Shown here piece by piece: positions 55,575 through 63,854 of a stretch of 64,000 bases of DNA (position 1 is its first letter; each line of letters starts with the position of its first letter). The notes under the pieces were generated by a model, which worked only from the letters and a program-made list of their open reading frames with translations, searched no databases and had not been told where the DNA came from. The position numbers were made by a program, and so were the translations under genes. Source of the stretch: Biomaibacter acetigenes (GTDB lineage Bacteria; Bacillota; Thermosediminibacteria; Thermosediminibacterales; Tepidanaerobacteraceae). The DNA is taken from assembly GCF_003691585.1 (NCBI RefSeq), contig NZ_CP033169.1:3100001-3164000 (forward strand), given 5' to 3'.

Positions 55575-55823
55575 TCATAAATACTTATCAATATCTTTTA
55601 TATCCTGTATTGTAAAAATGTTATCGATTATATTATCAAGTTTCTTTTCATCAAGAATCATTATCTTGTCTTCATAGTGTTTGGGGATTAAATTGAATTT
55701 TTTTCGTATTAACTTTACCAATGTTTCCGCTTTACCTTCTGCTTTGCCTTCTGCTTTACCTTCTTCTCTGCCAATTTCCTTAAAAACTTTGGCCAGATTG
55801 GTACTTTCCCATGATAATCCCAT
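55575..55823 (-). CDS. C-terminal tail-like fragment of Rpn/PD-(D/E)XK transposase-associated protein
   Basis: 82 residues from the ATG at 55823 (GGAGGGTGATAG upstream). EIGREEGK is followed by three EGKA units encoded by an almost perfect 12-nt tandem repeat, then a helical tail LVKLIRKKFNLIPKHYEDKI that is typical of the C-terminus of Rpn-family proteins. The nuclease core is absent, so this is probably a remnant or a small stand-alone tail. It overlaps the DUF4258-like fragment. Confidence 0.55.
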   Translation of the reverse strand: MGLSWESTNLAKVFKEIGREEGKAEGKAEGKAETLVKLIRKKFNLIPKHYEDKIMILDEKKLDNIIDNIFTIQDIKDIDKYL

Positions 55824-55993
55824 ACTATCACCCTCCTTCTGGTTTTTAAATCTTCCAACCATTCATTATTATCTGGATAGTAAGCGGTTATCATCCAAAC
55901 GTAATCTTGACCTAATGCGCAAACCACATGAATTGCTTTATCTGTATTTGAATAACCCAATATAAGACAACTTGGGAAAGGATAATCATCAAT
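55715..55993 (-). pseudogene. truncated DUF4258-like protein
   Basis: The open frame contains DDYPFPSCLILGYSNTDKAIHVVCALG then YVWMITAYYPDNNEWLEDLKTRRR, the C-terminal half of a DUF4258 (RelE-like) protein. The N-terminal half, expected to hold the HARxRM-type motif, is missing and a stop precedes the frame at 55994. The reading frame then runs on into the start of the next gene out of phase. Likely a dead toxin remnant. Confidence 0.65.
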
Positions 55994-56084
55994 CTATCTC
56001 CTGAAAAAAAGTCTATTTCCCTTTAATAATCATTATACCACAACAACTGCAAAATATATCAAAATCATTAATATATATTAAAGT

Positions 56085-56113
56085 AAGTCAGGGAACCGTC
56101 CCTTGACTCACTA
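56085..56113. repeat. GAGTCAG-type hairpin repeat
   Basis: AAGTCAGGGAACC, GTCCCTTGACTCA. Same family as 46562. It lies in the gene-free interval 55994-56440. Confidence 0.7.
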
Positions 56114-56162
56114 TACTTTGATATATTATATTGCAATTATTTCTCTCGGAGCAGATGACAAT

Positions 56163-56374
56163 GACAGAACAACCTGCATTTCAATCTGGATTCCAGATCA
56201 AGTTCCGCCTGCTGCAATGCCAACTACTGCTTCTCTATGTTGGAGTCTATATCTTCCTTATCCAGGGAAAAAAGTTTCTGACCTTTTTTAACCGTATCTC
56301 CTTCATCAATATACACTTGAGCAGAATTAAAAGGTACTCGAACTTTTGTTTTATTCTCATTTAAATGTGATAAT
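56163..56374 (-). pseudogene. mosaic remnant of a second MacA-like fusion-protein gene
   Basis: Three pieces match parts of the intact gene at 53596-55299: 56163-56178 like 54188, 56174-56318 like 54345-54482 (high identity), and 56319-56372 like 54777-54830. They keep order and orientation but with the intervening DNA deleted. It no longer codes for a useful protein. It shows that a duplicate efflux operon once existed here. Confidence 0.75.
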
Positions 56375-56440
56375 AATCACAGACTCAATTCATTTTATGA
56401 CACATAATATAATTGATAAAAATAAGGAGGATGAAATTGA

Positions 56441-56770
56441 ATGGATATTATCAATCTTGAAAAAAGCACAAATTTCTCGGCCGAAAAGTTTTCACCCAAC
56501 AGGCTTATCGAGAAAAAGGAAGTGCAGGTGGTATTGCTGGCCTTCGAGCCGGGACAGGGAGTGCCTGAGCACAAGACACCGGTGGACGTGTTCTTCCAGG
56601 TGGTGAAAGGCACCGTCGAGATCACTATAGGTGAAGAAACAAAAGAAGTTGCCGCCGGCAACATCGTCTTGAGCCCTGCAAACATCCCCCACGCCATTAA
56701 AAACAGTTCCGGCGATAGGGCCGCCGTTCTGGTGGTGAAGACTCCTAACCCCCAGAGTTTGAATCAATAA
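56441..56770 (+). CDS. single-domain cupin protein
   Basis: 109 residues. Small cupin barrel: VLLAFEPGQGVPEHKTPVDVFFQVVKGTVEI (first motif with His and Glu-like positions partly changed: EHKTPVD) and GNIVLSPANIPHAIKN (second motif His). Function unknown; such proteins bind small ligands or metals. ATG with GGAGGATG upstream. It converges on the TetR gene at 56802. Confidence 0.85.
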   Translation: MDIINLEKSTNFSAEKFSPNRLIEKKEVQVVLLAFEPGQGVPEHKTPVDVFFQVVKGTVEITIGEETKEVAAGNIVLSPANIPHAIKNSSGDRAAVLVVKTPNPQSLNQ

Positions 56771-56801
56771 CTAGCACAAACAATTATTAGCCCCGGTAAA
56801 T

Positions 56802-57422
56802 TCAGGATTCACCGGGGCTCTGAACCAAACCCTTTTCCAATAGATTTGACATTTCTTCTAGGGCTACATCAAAGATATCAGATATCTCACCGTTTTTATT
56901 TTCAAGAATAAACTTTGTCATCAAAGCTTCCACAGCACCGAATATAATCACCGAAAGAATTTCCGGGTTGCACTTTCTTATAAATCCTTTATCAACGCCT
57001 TCCTGTATAATATCTTTAATTTGAGCAGGAAGTTCCTCGAACTTTTTTATGTGAATCATTTTATCCTGTTCCGCAAAACCCCGCTCCCTCAGAAGGACCC
57101 TGGCCAGATTCGGATTTTTTTTCATCTCCGAAAAATGCATATTCATGATTTCCCGAATCTTTTCCACCGGACCTGTGTCCCTTTTTTTCAAATCTTCAAG
57201 AAAACTTACCCTTTTTTCATATTCTACCTGGAAAATGTAGTCAAGAATGTCTTCTTTTTTCTCAAAATAGTTGTATACGGTACCCACCGCTACCCCGGCC
57301 CTGGCGGCGATCCTGTCCACCGCGGCGTTGAAAAAACCGTTTTCCGCAATCACGTCTATGGCAGCTTTTCTGATCAATTCTTTTTTAATTTTAACCACCC
57401 CTTCCCGACAAATATTAATCAT
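56802..57422 (-). CDS. TetR/AcrR family regulator (second)
   Basis: About 200 residues. N-terminal HTH: LIRKAAIDVIAENGFFNAAVDRIAARAGVAVGTVYNYFEKKEDIL, then a helical ligand-binding domain of the FadR/TetR type. Start uncertain (ATG 57422 or GTG near 57398 next to GGGAAGGGG). It lies downstream of the ABC-2 operon with a 124-bp gap; no clear operator is seen by eye. Confidence 0.88.
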   Translation of the reverse strand: MINICREGVVKIKKELIRKAAIDVIAENGFFNAAVDRIAARAGVAVGTVYNYFEKKEDILDYIFQVEYEKRVSFLEDLKKRDTGPVEKIREIMNMHFSEMKKNPNLARVLLRERGFAEQDKMIHIKKFEELPAQIKDIIQEGVDKGFIRKCNPEILSVIIFGAVEALMTKFILENKNGEISDIFDVALEEMSNLLEKGLVQSPGES

Positions 57423-57546
57423 CCAATGAACGATTTTTACAGGTTTTCAACAGATTTAAAGCGGATTCTGTATCGATCCGCACAATTTCTTCCTTGCCCG
57501 GAATGTTTCCCGACTGCTTCTTCTTTTCTAACTTAACATCATTTTT

Positions 57547-58686
57547 CTACCCGATGCGCTTCTGGAATTTATTTGCAGCCAGCACCAGCAAACCCATTCC
57601 AAAGAGTGCCAAAATCATGGACTCGGTTAACAAATAGCGCAGGCCTATGCCTTTAAGTATTATGCCTCTGAGTACTTTCAAAAAGTATGTGAGAGGAATA
57701 AAATTGCTTATTATATATACAAATTTTGGCATGGCGTCCCGTGGAAACATAAAGCCGGATAGAAGTATATTTGGCATTATAAGGAACATCGAAAGCTGCA
57801 TGGCCTGGAGCTGTGTATGGGAAATGGTGGATATGAAAAGCCCTATTCCCAATGCTCCTAAAAGAAACATGACGGAAATACCAAAAAGCAGCAGGATATT
57901 GCCTTTTATTGGGACTTTAAACCAAAGGGTACCTAAGCCCACCGCCAATATGAGGTCTACAAAGCCGATGATAACATAGGGAATAATCTTGCCTACCATC
58001 AGCTCCATTCTGGTGATGGGTGTGACAATCAGCTGTTCAAGGGTGCCCCTTTCCCTTTCCCTTACCAGAGCAAACGATGTGAGCATAAGCGTGATGTTCT
58101 GGAGTATTATCCCTATTAGTCCAGGTATGTTGAACCAAACGCTGTCCATATCCGGGTTATACCATACCCTTGGTCTCAAGTCAAGCACCGCCGTCATCTT
58201 TCTACCCTGCGTCATCCGCATGATACGCTCTGACGCAATTTCCGTTGAAAACATCTGGGCCACGGAACCTGCGCTTGACAATATCACCTGGGCCGTGGTA
58301 GGGTCCGTGCCGTCCACCACCAGCTGTATTTGAGCAGTCCTGCCCTTGCTGATGTTCTCCGAATAGTCAGGTGGAATAATTATGCCCGCCTTTGCGCTTC
58401 CCCTGTCTACAAGCATTCTCACTTCATCTATGCTCTTTGCAAAATAGTTCAGATCGAAATATTGAGAGTTGGAGTATCTTTCCAGCAATTCTCTGCTCTG
58501 CCTGCCGATATCCAGGTTTAATACCGCTGTGGACACATGGTCTACATTGTTGGAGACCGCATAGCCGAAAAGCAAAAGCTGCATTATCGGCATTAGAAGT
58601 ATTAAGGCCACCGTCCTTGGGTCGCGCCGAATTTGGATGAATTCTTTGTTTATAATGGCCAGTATTCTTCTGGCATTGAGTTTCAT
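57547..58686 (-). CDS. ABC-2 type transporter permease
   Basis: 379 residues. One N-terminal TM (RTVALILLMPIMQLLLFGYAV), a large extracytoplasmic loop, then five C-terminal TMs with REREQ-like RERGTLEQLIVTPITRMELMVGK, a YbhR/YbhS hallmark. ATG 58686 behind AAGGGAG. Works with the two ATPases and the fusion protein upstream as a drug or small-molecule exporter. Confidence 0.92.
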   Translation of the reverse strand: MKLNARRILAIINKEFIQIRRDPRTVALILLMPIMQLLLFGYAVSNNVDHVSTAVLNLDIGRQSRELLERYSNSQYFDLNYFAKSIDEVRMLVDRGSAKAGIIIPPDYSENISKGRTAQIQLVVDGTDPTTAQVILSSAGSVAQMFSTEIASERIMRMTQGRKMTAVLDLRPRVWYNPDMDSVWFNIPGLIGIILQNITLMLTSFALVRERERGTLEQLIVTPITRMELMVGKIIPYVIIGFVDLILAVGLGTLWFKVPIKGNILLLFGISVMFLLGALGIGLFISTISHTQLQAMQLSMFLIMPNILLSGFMFPRDAMPKFVYIISNFIPLTYFLKVLRGIILKGIGLRYLLTESMILALFGMGLLVLAANKFQKRIG

Positions 58687-58710
58687 TCTAATACTCCCTT
58701 CCATGCGCTA

Positions 58711-59664
58711 TTATTTTATCTCTGTTGACACCTTATCCCGGCTCTTTTCCTCCACCAGAAAGACAAACACATCCTCCAATGAAGGTTTCACGTGTTTGGC
58801 GCTGTGCACATTTATCCCGGCGCCTTCCAGTAGCCGTCTTATATCCCCCAGATAACGCCCCGCGTCTTCCACCACCGTATGAAGCCCGGCACCGTATACG
58901 GCCGCATCAATTACAAACGGAACCGTCTTTAACAACTCAAGGGAATCCATAAGCCTGTCGCATTTTATCTCTACAATGTGGCCCCTCATCTTCTGTCTTT
59001 TCAGGTTGCCGGGTGTGTCCAGTGCCAGGAGATTGCCATAATGTATGAACCCTATGGTATTGCAGTGCTCCGCCTCGTCCATGTAGTGCGTTGTCACCAT
59101 AATTGTCACGCCCTTTTCCGACAATCTGTATATCAGGTCCCAGAACTGCCTCCTGGCCACGGGATCTACGCCTCCGGTGGGTTCGTCCAGGAATAAAAAT
59201 CTGGGGTTGTGGATAATGGCGCACCCGAGGGCCAGCCTCTGTTTCCAGCCTCCGGATAATGTGGAGGTTATGTAATCCTCCCTGCCCACCAGGTCCGCCA
59301 TTTCAAGGATTTCCTTTTTTCTTTGTCTCAAGACATCCTTCGGCACAAGATATACGCCGGCGTAAAAATCCAGGTTTTCTTCCACCGTCAATTCTTCATA
59401 GAGGCTGAATTTTTGGGACATGTAGCCTACGTTCAACCTTATTTTTTCCGATTCTTTCACAATGTCGTAGCCCAGCACCTTACCCGAACCCGAAGTGGGG
59501 GTAATCAAACCGATGAGCATCCTGATTACCGTCGTCTTGCCCGAGCCGTTAGGGCCCAGAAATCCGAAAATCTCGCCTTCCCTTATGTCAAAACTCACAT
59601 TGTTGACCGCCGTAAAATCCCCGAACTTTTTTGTGAGATTCCTTATTTCTACCGCATTAGTCAC
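58711..59664 (-). CDS. ABC transporter ATPase (YbhF C-half type)
   Basis: 317 residues. Walker A GPNGSGKTT, signature LSGGWKQRLALG, Walker B FLFLDEPTGGVDP, and a C-terminal regulatory extension. GTG start overlapping the preceding stop by 8 bases, after GGAGG. Tandem with a second ATPase, corresponding to the fused two-ATPase YbhF of E. coli. Confidence 0.94.
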   Translation of the reverse strand: MTNAVEIRNLTKKFGDFTAVNNVSFDIREGEIFGFLGPNGSGKTTVIRMLIGLITPTSGSGKVLGYDIVKESEKIRLNVGYMSQKFSLYEELTVEENLDFYAGVYLVPKDVLRQRKKEILEMADLVGREDYITSTLSGGWKQRLALGCAIIHNPRFLFLDEPTGGVDPVARRQFWDLIYRLSEKGVTIMVTTHYMDEAEHCNTIGFIHYGNLLALDTPGNLKRQKMRGHIVEIKCDRLMDSLELLKTVPFVIDAAVYGAGLHTVVEDAGRYLGDIRRLLEGAGINVHSAKHVKPSLEDVFVFLVEEKSRDKVSTEIK

Positions 59665-60607
59665 CCTGTTTTCCTCCTATGCCCTTTTTCATTTCTCTGA
59701 CACTTGTTATAAAAACGTCTTCGAGGCTAGGGCTAATCTTTTTTATGTCAAACGTTGTTATTTTTTTATCTTTAAAATCCAATACCAGTCTGTCTCTGGC
59801 GTACTTAAAATCGTCTGCAATAATGTGAAGTTCCTCGCCGTATATGTAAACATCTTCGACGTACGGCAGTTCCCCAGCATAGTCCCTGGCCTTAAAAATG
59901 TTGTCTACGGATACTGATAGCAATTCTCTTTCAAAACCCATTATCATGTTTTCGGGCTTATCCAGCCGCATTATGTTTCCGTTATACATGAGCCCCACCT
60001 CGTCGCACCTTTCCGCCTCGTCCATGTAAGGTGTACTCACAAATATGGTGGTGCCCTGATTTTTAAGGCCGAATAGGATTTTCCAGAACTCCCTCCGGGC
60101 CACCGGGTCTACCCCCGTCGTGGGTTCGTCCAGAAAAAGGTATGCGGGGGTGTGAATGAGGTTGCAGGAAAGCGCCAGTTTCTGCTTCATACCGCCTGAA
60201 AGCTGGTCCGCCAGTTTTCCGACATGCGCCGTCAAATTGCTGAAGGCGAGAAGTTTTTTTATCTTTTCCCTCCTCACCTGCCGCGGGACCTGGTATATTT
60301 CGGCGTAAAACTCCAGGTTTTCCATGACTGTAAGATCCCCGTACAGGCTGAAACGCTGGGGCATGTAGCCTATGTATTCTTTAAGCCGTTCCCCCTGCGC
60401 AACAGTATTGTATCCTCCTACAAAGGCTTCCCCTTCATCCGGTAAAAGGATTCCGCATAGCATCCTGATAGTGGTGGTCTTGCCCGCCCCATCCGGGCCT
60501 ACCAGCCCGAAAATGGTCCCTTTTTTTACCAAAAGGTCCAGGCCGTTAACCGCCGTGACGCTGCCAAAACGCTTCGTCAGCATAGAAGACCTTATGGCCT
60601 CTTCCAT
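59657..60607 (-). CDS. ABC transporter ATPase (YbhF N-half type)
   Basis: 316 residues. Walker A GPDGAGKTT (Asp in place of Asn), signature LSGGMKQKLALS, Walker B YLFLDEPTTGVDP. ATG at 60607 after GAGGTGAT. The GPDGAGKTT variant is typical of the first half of YbhF. Confidence 0.94.
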   Translation of the reverse strand: MEEAIRSSMLTKRFGSVTAVNGLDLLVKKGTIFGLVGPDGAGKTTTIRMLCGILLPDEGEAFVGGYNTVAQGERLKEYIGYMPQRFSLYGDLTVMENLEFYAEIYQVPRQVRREKIKKLLAFSNLTAHVGKLADQLSGGMKQKLALSCNLIHTPAYLFLDEPTTGVDPVARREFWKILFGLKNQGTTIFVSTPYMDEAERCDEVGLMYNGNIMRLDKPENMIMGFERELLSVSVDNIFKARDYAGELPYVEDVYIYGEELHIIADDFKYARDRLVLDFKDKKITTFDIKKISPSLEDVFITSVREMKKGIGGKQGD

Positions 60608-60616
60608 TCTATCACC

Positions 60617-61840
60617 TCAGTCTATCTTTATCTGCACATCTGCAGGCATCCCCGGCTTTATGACACCGGATGTGTCTGCTATTTTGATTGTAACTTTGAA
60701 CACTGTATTTACCCTTTCTTTTTTTGTCTGGATGTTTTTTGGTGTAAATTCGGCCCTGGAGCTTATTTCGATTACTTCCCCCTCAAAAACTTTGCCCGGA
60801 AAAGAGTCTATGAAAATCTTAGCTTTCTGATGGAGTTTGACAAGCCCTATGTCCGATTCCGCCACATATACGTCAAGGCGAGTATCGCTTGTATCGAGGA
60901 TTTCAACTACAGGCACCCCGATAGATGCCATTTCTCCTTCGTTCAGGGACTTTACATACACAATTCCGTCAACCGGGGATTTAATCACCGTTTTGCCCAG
61001 CTGGTCACTGGCCTGTTTCATGGCAGTCACTGCCTGCTCCAGCTGGGTTTTTGCCATCTCCAGTTCTTTCTCCTTTGCGTCCATCTGGGCCTCGGCGGAG
61101 GATACCGTAAGGTTGTAAGCTGCCTCTGCTTGAGCTGCCTGGCTTCTGGCTATTTCTATTTCTTGTTCAGATGCCCCTTCTTTAAGCAAGCTCAATTTTT
61201 CTTTTGCAGCTTCCATCTAAGCCTTTGCCGCATCATATGCAGTCTTTATCTCATCATATTTTTGTTTTGCTACGGCCCCTTCTTTAAGCAGAAATTCCAC
61301 CCTGCTCAGGTTTTCCTGAGCATTTTGGAAAGCTGATTCCGTCTGCGCCACCATATTCTCCGCCTGTCGGATCTCCTGAGGCCTCGGACCCAATTTTACC
61401 TTTTCATAATATGCCTTTGCTGCCATATAAGCATTATACGCCTGAGTTATCTGATTTTGATTTTGTATCTTAAGGTTTTCTAAAGCTACTTTTACTGAAT
61501 CCAATTTTGTTTCAGCCAGTTTTGCACCATCTTGAGCCTGTAAGAATTGTTTCTGAAGCAAAGTATCATCAATTTTTGCTATTTCCTGGCCTTTTACAAC
61601 TGTATCTCCTTCTTTAACATAAAGTTTTGCTATGTTGCCTGGAACCTCACTGCTGACCACCACAGTATTGTTTTCAATAATGCCCGATGCCTCGAGAAAC
61701 ACCCCATCTACGGTATGTTTAATGGATGTCTCTTTGCCGCCGAAAATATTTACATAAAGCAGAGAAAAAAACAAAACAAGAATAATTAATGGCATGATGA
61801 GATTTTTCATTTTTTTCGGCGCTTGATTAATCAATTTCAT
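60617..61840 (-). pseudogene. HlyD-family fusion protein with an in-frame TAG
   Basis: N part: anchor KNLIMPLIILVLFFSLLYVN, lipoyl motif GDTVVKGQEIAKIDD, coiled coil. A TAG at 61219-61217 follows YDAAKA; the same frame continues at once with an ATG (MEAAKEKLSLLKEGASEQEIE) through the second coiled-coil strand, lipoyl half (GIVYVKSLNEGEMASIGVPV) and barrel. So one base change split a YbhG-type protein of about 407 codons. The TAG-ATG junction could allow re-initiation and give two chains. The ATG at 61840 follows GGGAGG, and the TetR operator lies just upstream. Confidence 0.85.
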
Positions 61841-61855
61841 ATTTCTGCCTCCCTC

Positions 61856-61873
61856 TGAGTGAATGCTCATTCA
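61856..61873. promoter_or_regulatory. TetR operator of the ABC operon
   Basis: TGAGTGA ATGC TCATTCA, an inverted repeat with one mismatch, between the promoter and the start codon. Nearly the same as the tolC site at 63790. Confidence 0.8.
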
Positions 61874-61882
61874 TTCGTTATA

Positions 61883-61911
61883 ATTTTATATCGCCCCTCA
61901 CGTCTTGTCAA
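61883..61911 (-). promoter_or_regulatory. promoter of the fusion-protein/ABC operon
   Basis: Minus-strand TTGACA (61911-61906), 17 bp, TAAAAT (61888-61883), followed by the TetR operator. Confidence 0.85.
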
Positions 61912-61957
61912 GTAAAATATGAAATTAAAATAAATCAGCGAAAAAAATGAGCAGTTT

Positions 61958-62548
61958 TCATAACTGCTCATATCCATGGAGGAATATTTTGACTATCCTA
62001 TCTGAGACTTCTTCTATATCCAATTCTTTTTTGTGAAACACCTTTTCTTGAACTACAGAAATCATCATTCCAAAAAAACAATTTGCGGCAAGTTCTGCAT
62101 CTTTATAGCTTCGCATGCCCTTTTTTTCGGTTTTTTCAACGATTGTTTTTACAAGCAGGTCTGTTATTTTGTTTTTCCTGTCATACAACCATTTCAACAT
62201 GCTTTCATCAATCAAGCTGCGGTGGCTTTCTATCATCTTTAATACGTCGCTGTGATTTTCTAAAAAGGAAAAGCTGAATGTTACAATTTTTTTCAGAATT
62301 TGTTCAATCCCGATACAGCCCTTAATTTCGTTTTTAATGCCGATAGCGTATTGGTCGATACCTTCCTTTACAACCTGCTGAAAAAGGTGTTTTTTCCCTT
62401 TGAAATACTGATAAATGGTGCCCTTGCCTATTCCGGCCTTTGTCGCTATCTCCTGCATCCTGGCATTGGGATAGCCTTCACGCGAAAATACAGAAACTGC
62501 AGCCTCGAGGATTGACGAACGCTTTTCTAATTGTTTTTCTCTTTTCAA
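61958..62548 (-). CDS. TetR/AcrR family repressor of the efflux genes
   Basis: 196 residues. HTH: RSSILEAAVSVFSREGYPNARMQEIATKAGIGKGTIYQYFKGKKHLF, then a helical effector domain. TTG start after GGGGTGAAG, 27 bp behind tolC, so tolC and tetR form one operon. Matching palindromes before tolC and before the ABC operon make it the likely repressor of both. Confidence 0.9.
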   Translation of the reverse strand: MKREKQLEKRSSILEAAVSVFSREGYPNARMQEIATKAGIGKGTIYQYFKGKKHLFQQVVKEGIDQYAIGIKNEIKGCIGIEQILKKIVTFSFSFLENHSDVLKMIESHRSLIDESMLKWLYDRKNKITDLLVKTIVEKTEKKGMRSYKDAELAANCFFGMMISVVQEKVFHKKELDIEEVSDRIVKIFLHGYEQL

Positions 62549-62575
62549 AATGCTTCACCCCTGCAAAATGCAGGC

Positions 62576-63775
62576 CTATTCCAGGCCTTTGCCGGCCCAG
62601 TTGTCGAGCTGCGCCCTTGCCACATTGTAATCGAACACTGAGGCGGTGTATAAAAGTTCGGCCTGCCTCAAGTTTTCCATGGCCTGAAGCACTTCTGCCA
62701 TTGTGGCGACCTGTGATTTATACTTTAGATCTGTTATTCTGTAAACTTCCTGCGCCGTTTCTTTAGTTTTTTCCGCTGACTTTAGTTTTTCCGCAGCCTC
62801 TATCACAGCGTAATGCGCCGACCTTACGGCAAGGGAAATCTGATCCTCCGCTTCCTTCACTCCTAAAACGGCTTTTTCCAGGTCTATCTTCGCCTTTCGA
62901 TAAACGAAGGTGTTTTCCGCATAGTATTTCAGGGCGAGCTTGCAGTTCAGCTCCGCCACTTCCTTCGTTTCCCTTACGCTGATAACTTCCGGTCTGAGCG
63001 CCAGGGCGCTTTTTACCATTTCTTCAACATCGGGAATTTCAGCAGGTGTATAGGTGAAAGTAGTTGTGAGTTTCAGAGGAGCCGTAAGGTTGCGGCCCAT
63101 AATTTTATTGAGGTTCATCTTGGCAAGCTCCAGGTTTTTTTCAGCGGAAACCCTGTTGGCTTCAGCGCTGGCCACTGCAGATTCCACCGAAAGCATTGAA
63201 TCTTTTGCAATCATACCCTGTTTATAACTCACCTGAGCATTCTTCAATTGTTCCTGGACCCGCTGCAGTTGGACCTCTACATTTTTAAGGTTGTCCTGAG
63301 CTTTCAGCACATTGAAATAGGCTTTTTCCACCTCTATCCTCAGGTTCTGCTCATCAAGCGCAAGGTTCTTTTTAGCTATCAGCTCATTGGCTTCTTTCAG
63401 CCTGGGGGACAGGTCTTTGACCTGCGCTCCCTCAAAGCTGAAAGCTGTCGGTACATAGTCTCTAAGTATCTTGTCATCACGAATATCTGCAATCTGCTTT
63501 GACTCGTATTTTGCTTCTTCTCGTTCCACCTTTGCTTTTTCGTATTCCTGCCGTGAAATTTTTAAGCTTACATTGTTTTGAAGAGCGGTATTTACGCTTT
63601 CTTCAAGCGAAAAGCTTGTTTTTTCTTCAGCGTCAGGACTTCCGGACACACTGTTTGCGATTTCGGCGGTATCAGCGGAAACATCTCCCGTAGCTGTGGA
63701 TTCCGCAAAACCTGCAAGCGGCATTAAAAAACATACGACAGCCGCAAGGAATGATATAATTTTTTTATATTGCAC
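62576..63775 (-). CDS. TolC-family efflux protein
   Basis: 399 residues. Signal peptide (KKIISFLAAVVCFLMPLAGFAES), then the long alpha-helical repeats of the TolC/OEP family (VEKAYFNVLKAQDNLKNVEVQLQRVQEQLKNAQVSYKQGMIAKD and a second, similar half). In Gram-negatives such proteins form outer-membrane channels. In a Clostridia-like cell its location is unclear. GTG start after AGGAGG. Followed by tetR. Confidence 0.9.
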   Translation of the reverse strand: MQYKKIISFLAAVVCFLMPLAGFAESTATGDVSADTAEIANSVSGSPDAEEKTSFSLEESVNTALQNNVSLKISRQEYEKAKVEREEAKYESKQIADIRDDKILRDYVPTAFSFEGAQVKDLSPRLKEANELIAKKNLALDEQNLRIEVEKAYFNVLKAQDNLKNVEVQLQRVQEQLKNAQVSYKQGMIAKDSMLSVESAVASAEANRVSAEKNLELAKMNLNKIMGRNLTAPLKLTTTFTYTPAEIPDVEEMVKSALALRPEVISVRETKEVAELNCKLALKYYAENTFVYRKAKIDLEKAVLGVKEAEDQISLAVRSAHYAVIEAAEKLKSAEKTKETAQEVYRITDLKYKSQVATMAEVLQAMENLRQAELLYTASVFDYNVARAQLDNWAGKGLE

Positions 63776-63789
63776 TTTTCTTACCTCCT

Positions 63790-63809
63790 ATGAGTGAGTA
63801 TTCACTCAT
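63790..63809. promoter_or_regulatory. TetR operator of tolC
   Basis: ATGAGTGA GTAT TCACTCAT, perfect 8-bp arms, between promoter and start codon. Confidence 0.85.
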
Positions 63810-63825
63810 CTTTATATTTGTATTT

Positions 63826-63854
63826 ATTTTATATTGAGCCTTATATCATGTCAA
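63826..63854 (-). promoter_or_regulatory. tolC-tetR promoter
   Basis: Minus-strand TTGACA (63854-63849), 17 bp, TAAAAT (63831-63826). The -35 overlaps the stop codon of the RND gene. Confidence 0.85.

Noticed and set aside
61217-61219. TAG as pyrrolysine or another recoded amino acid
   Set aside because: No pylTS or other recoding machinery is in the window, and a one-base nonsense change explains the site more simply.
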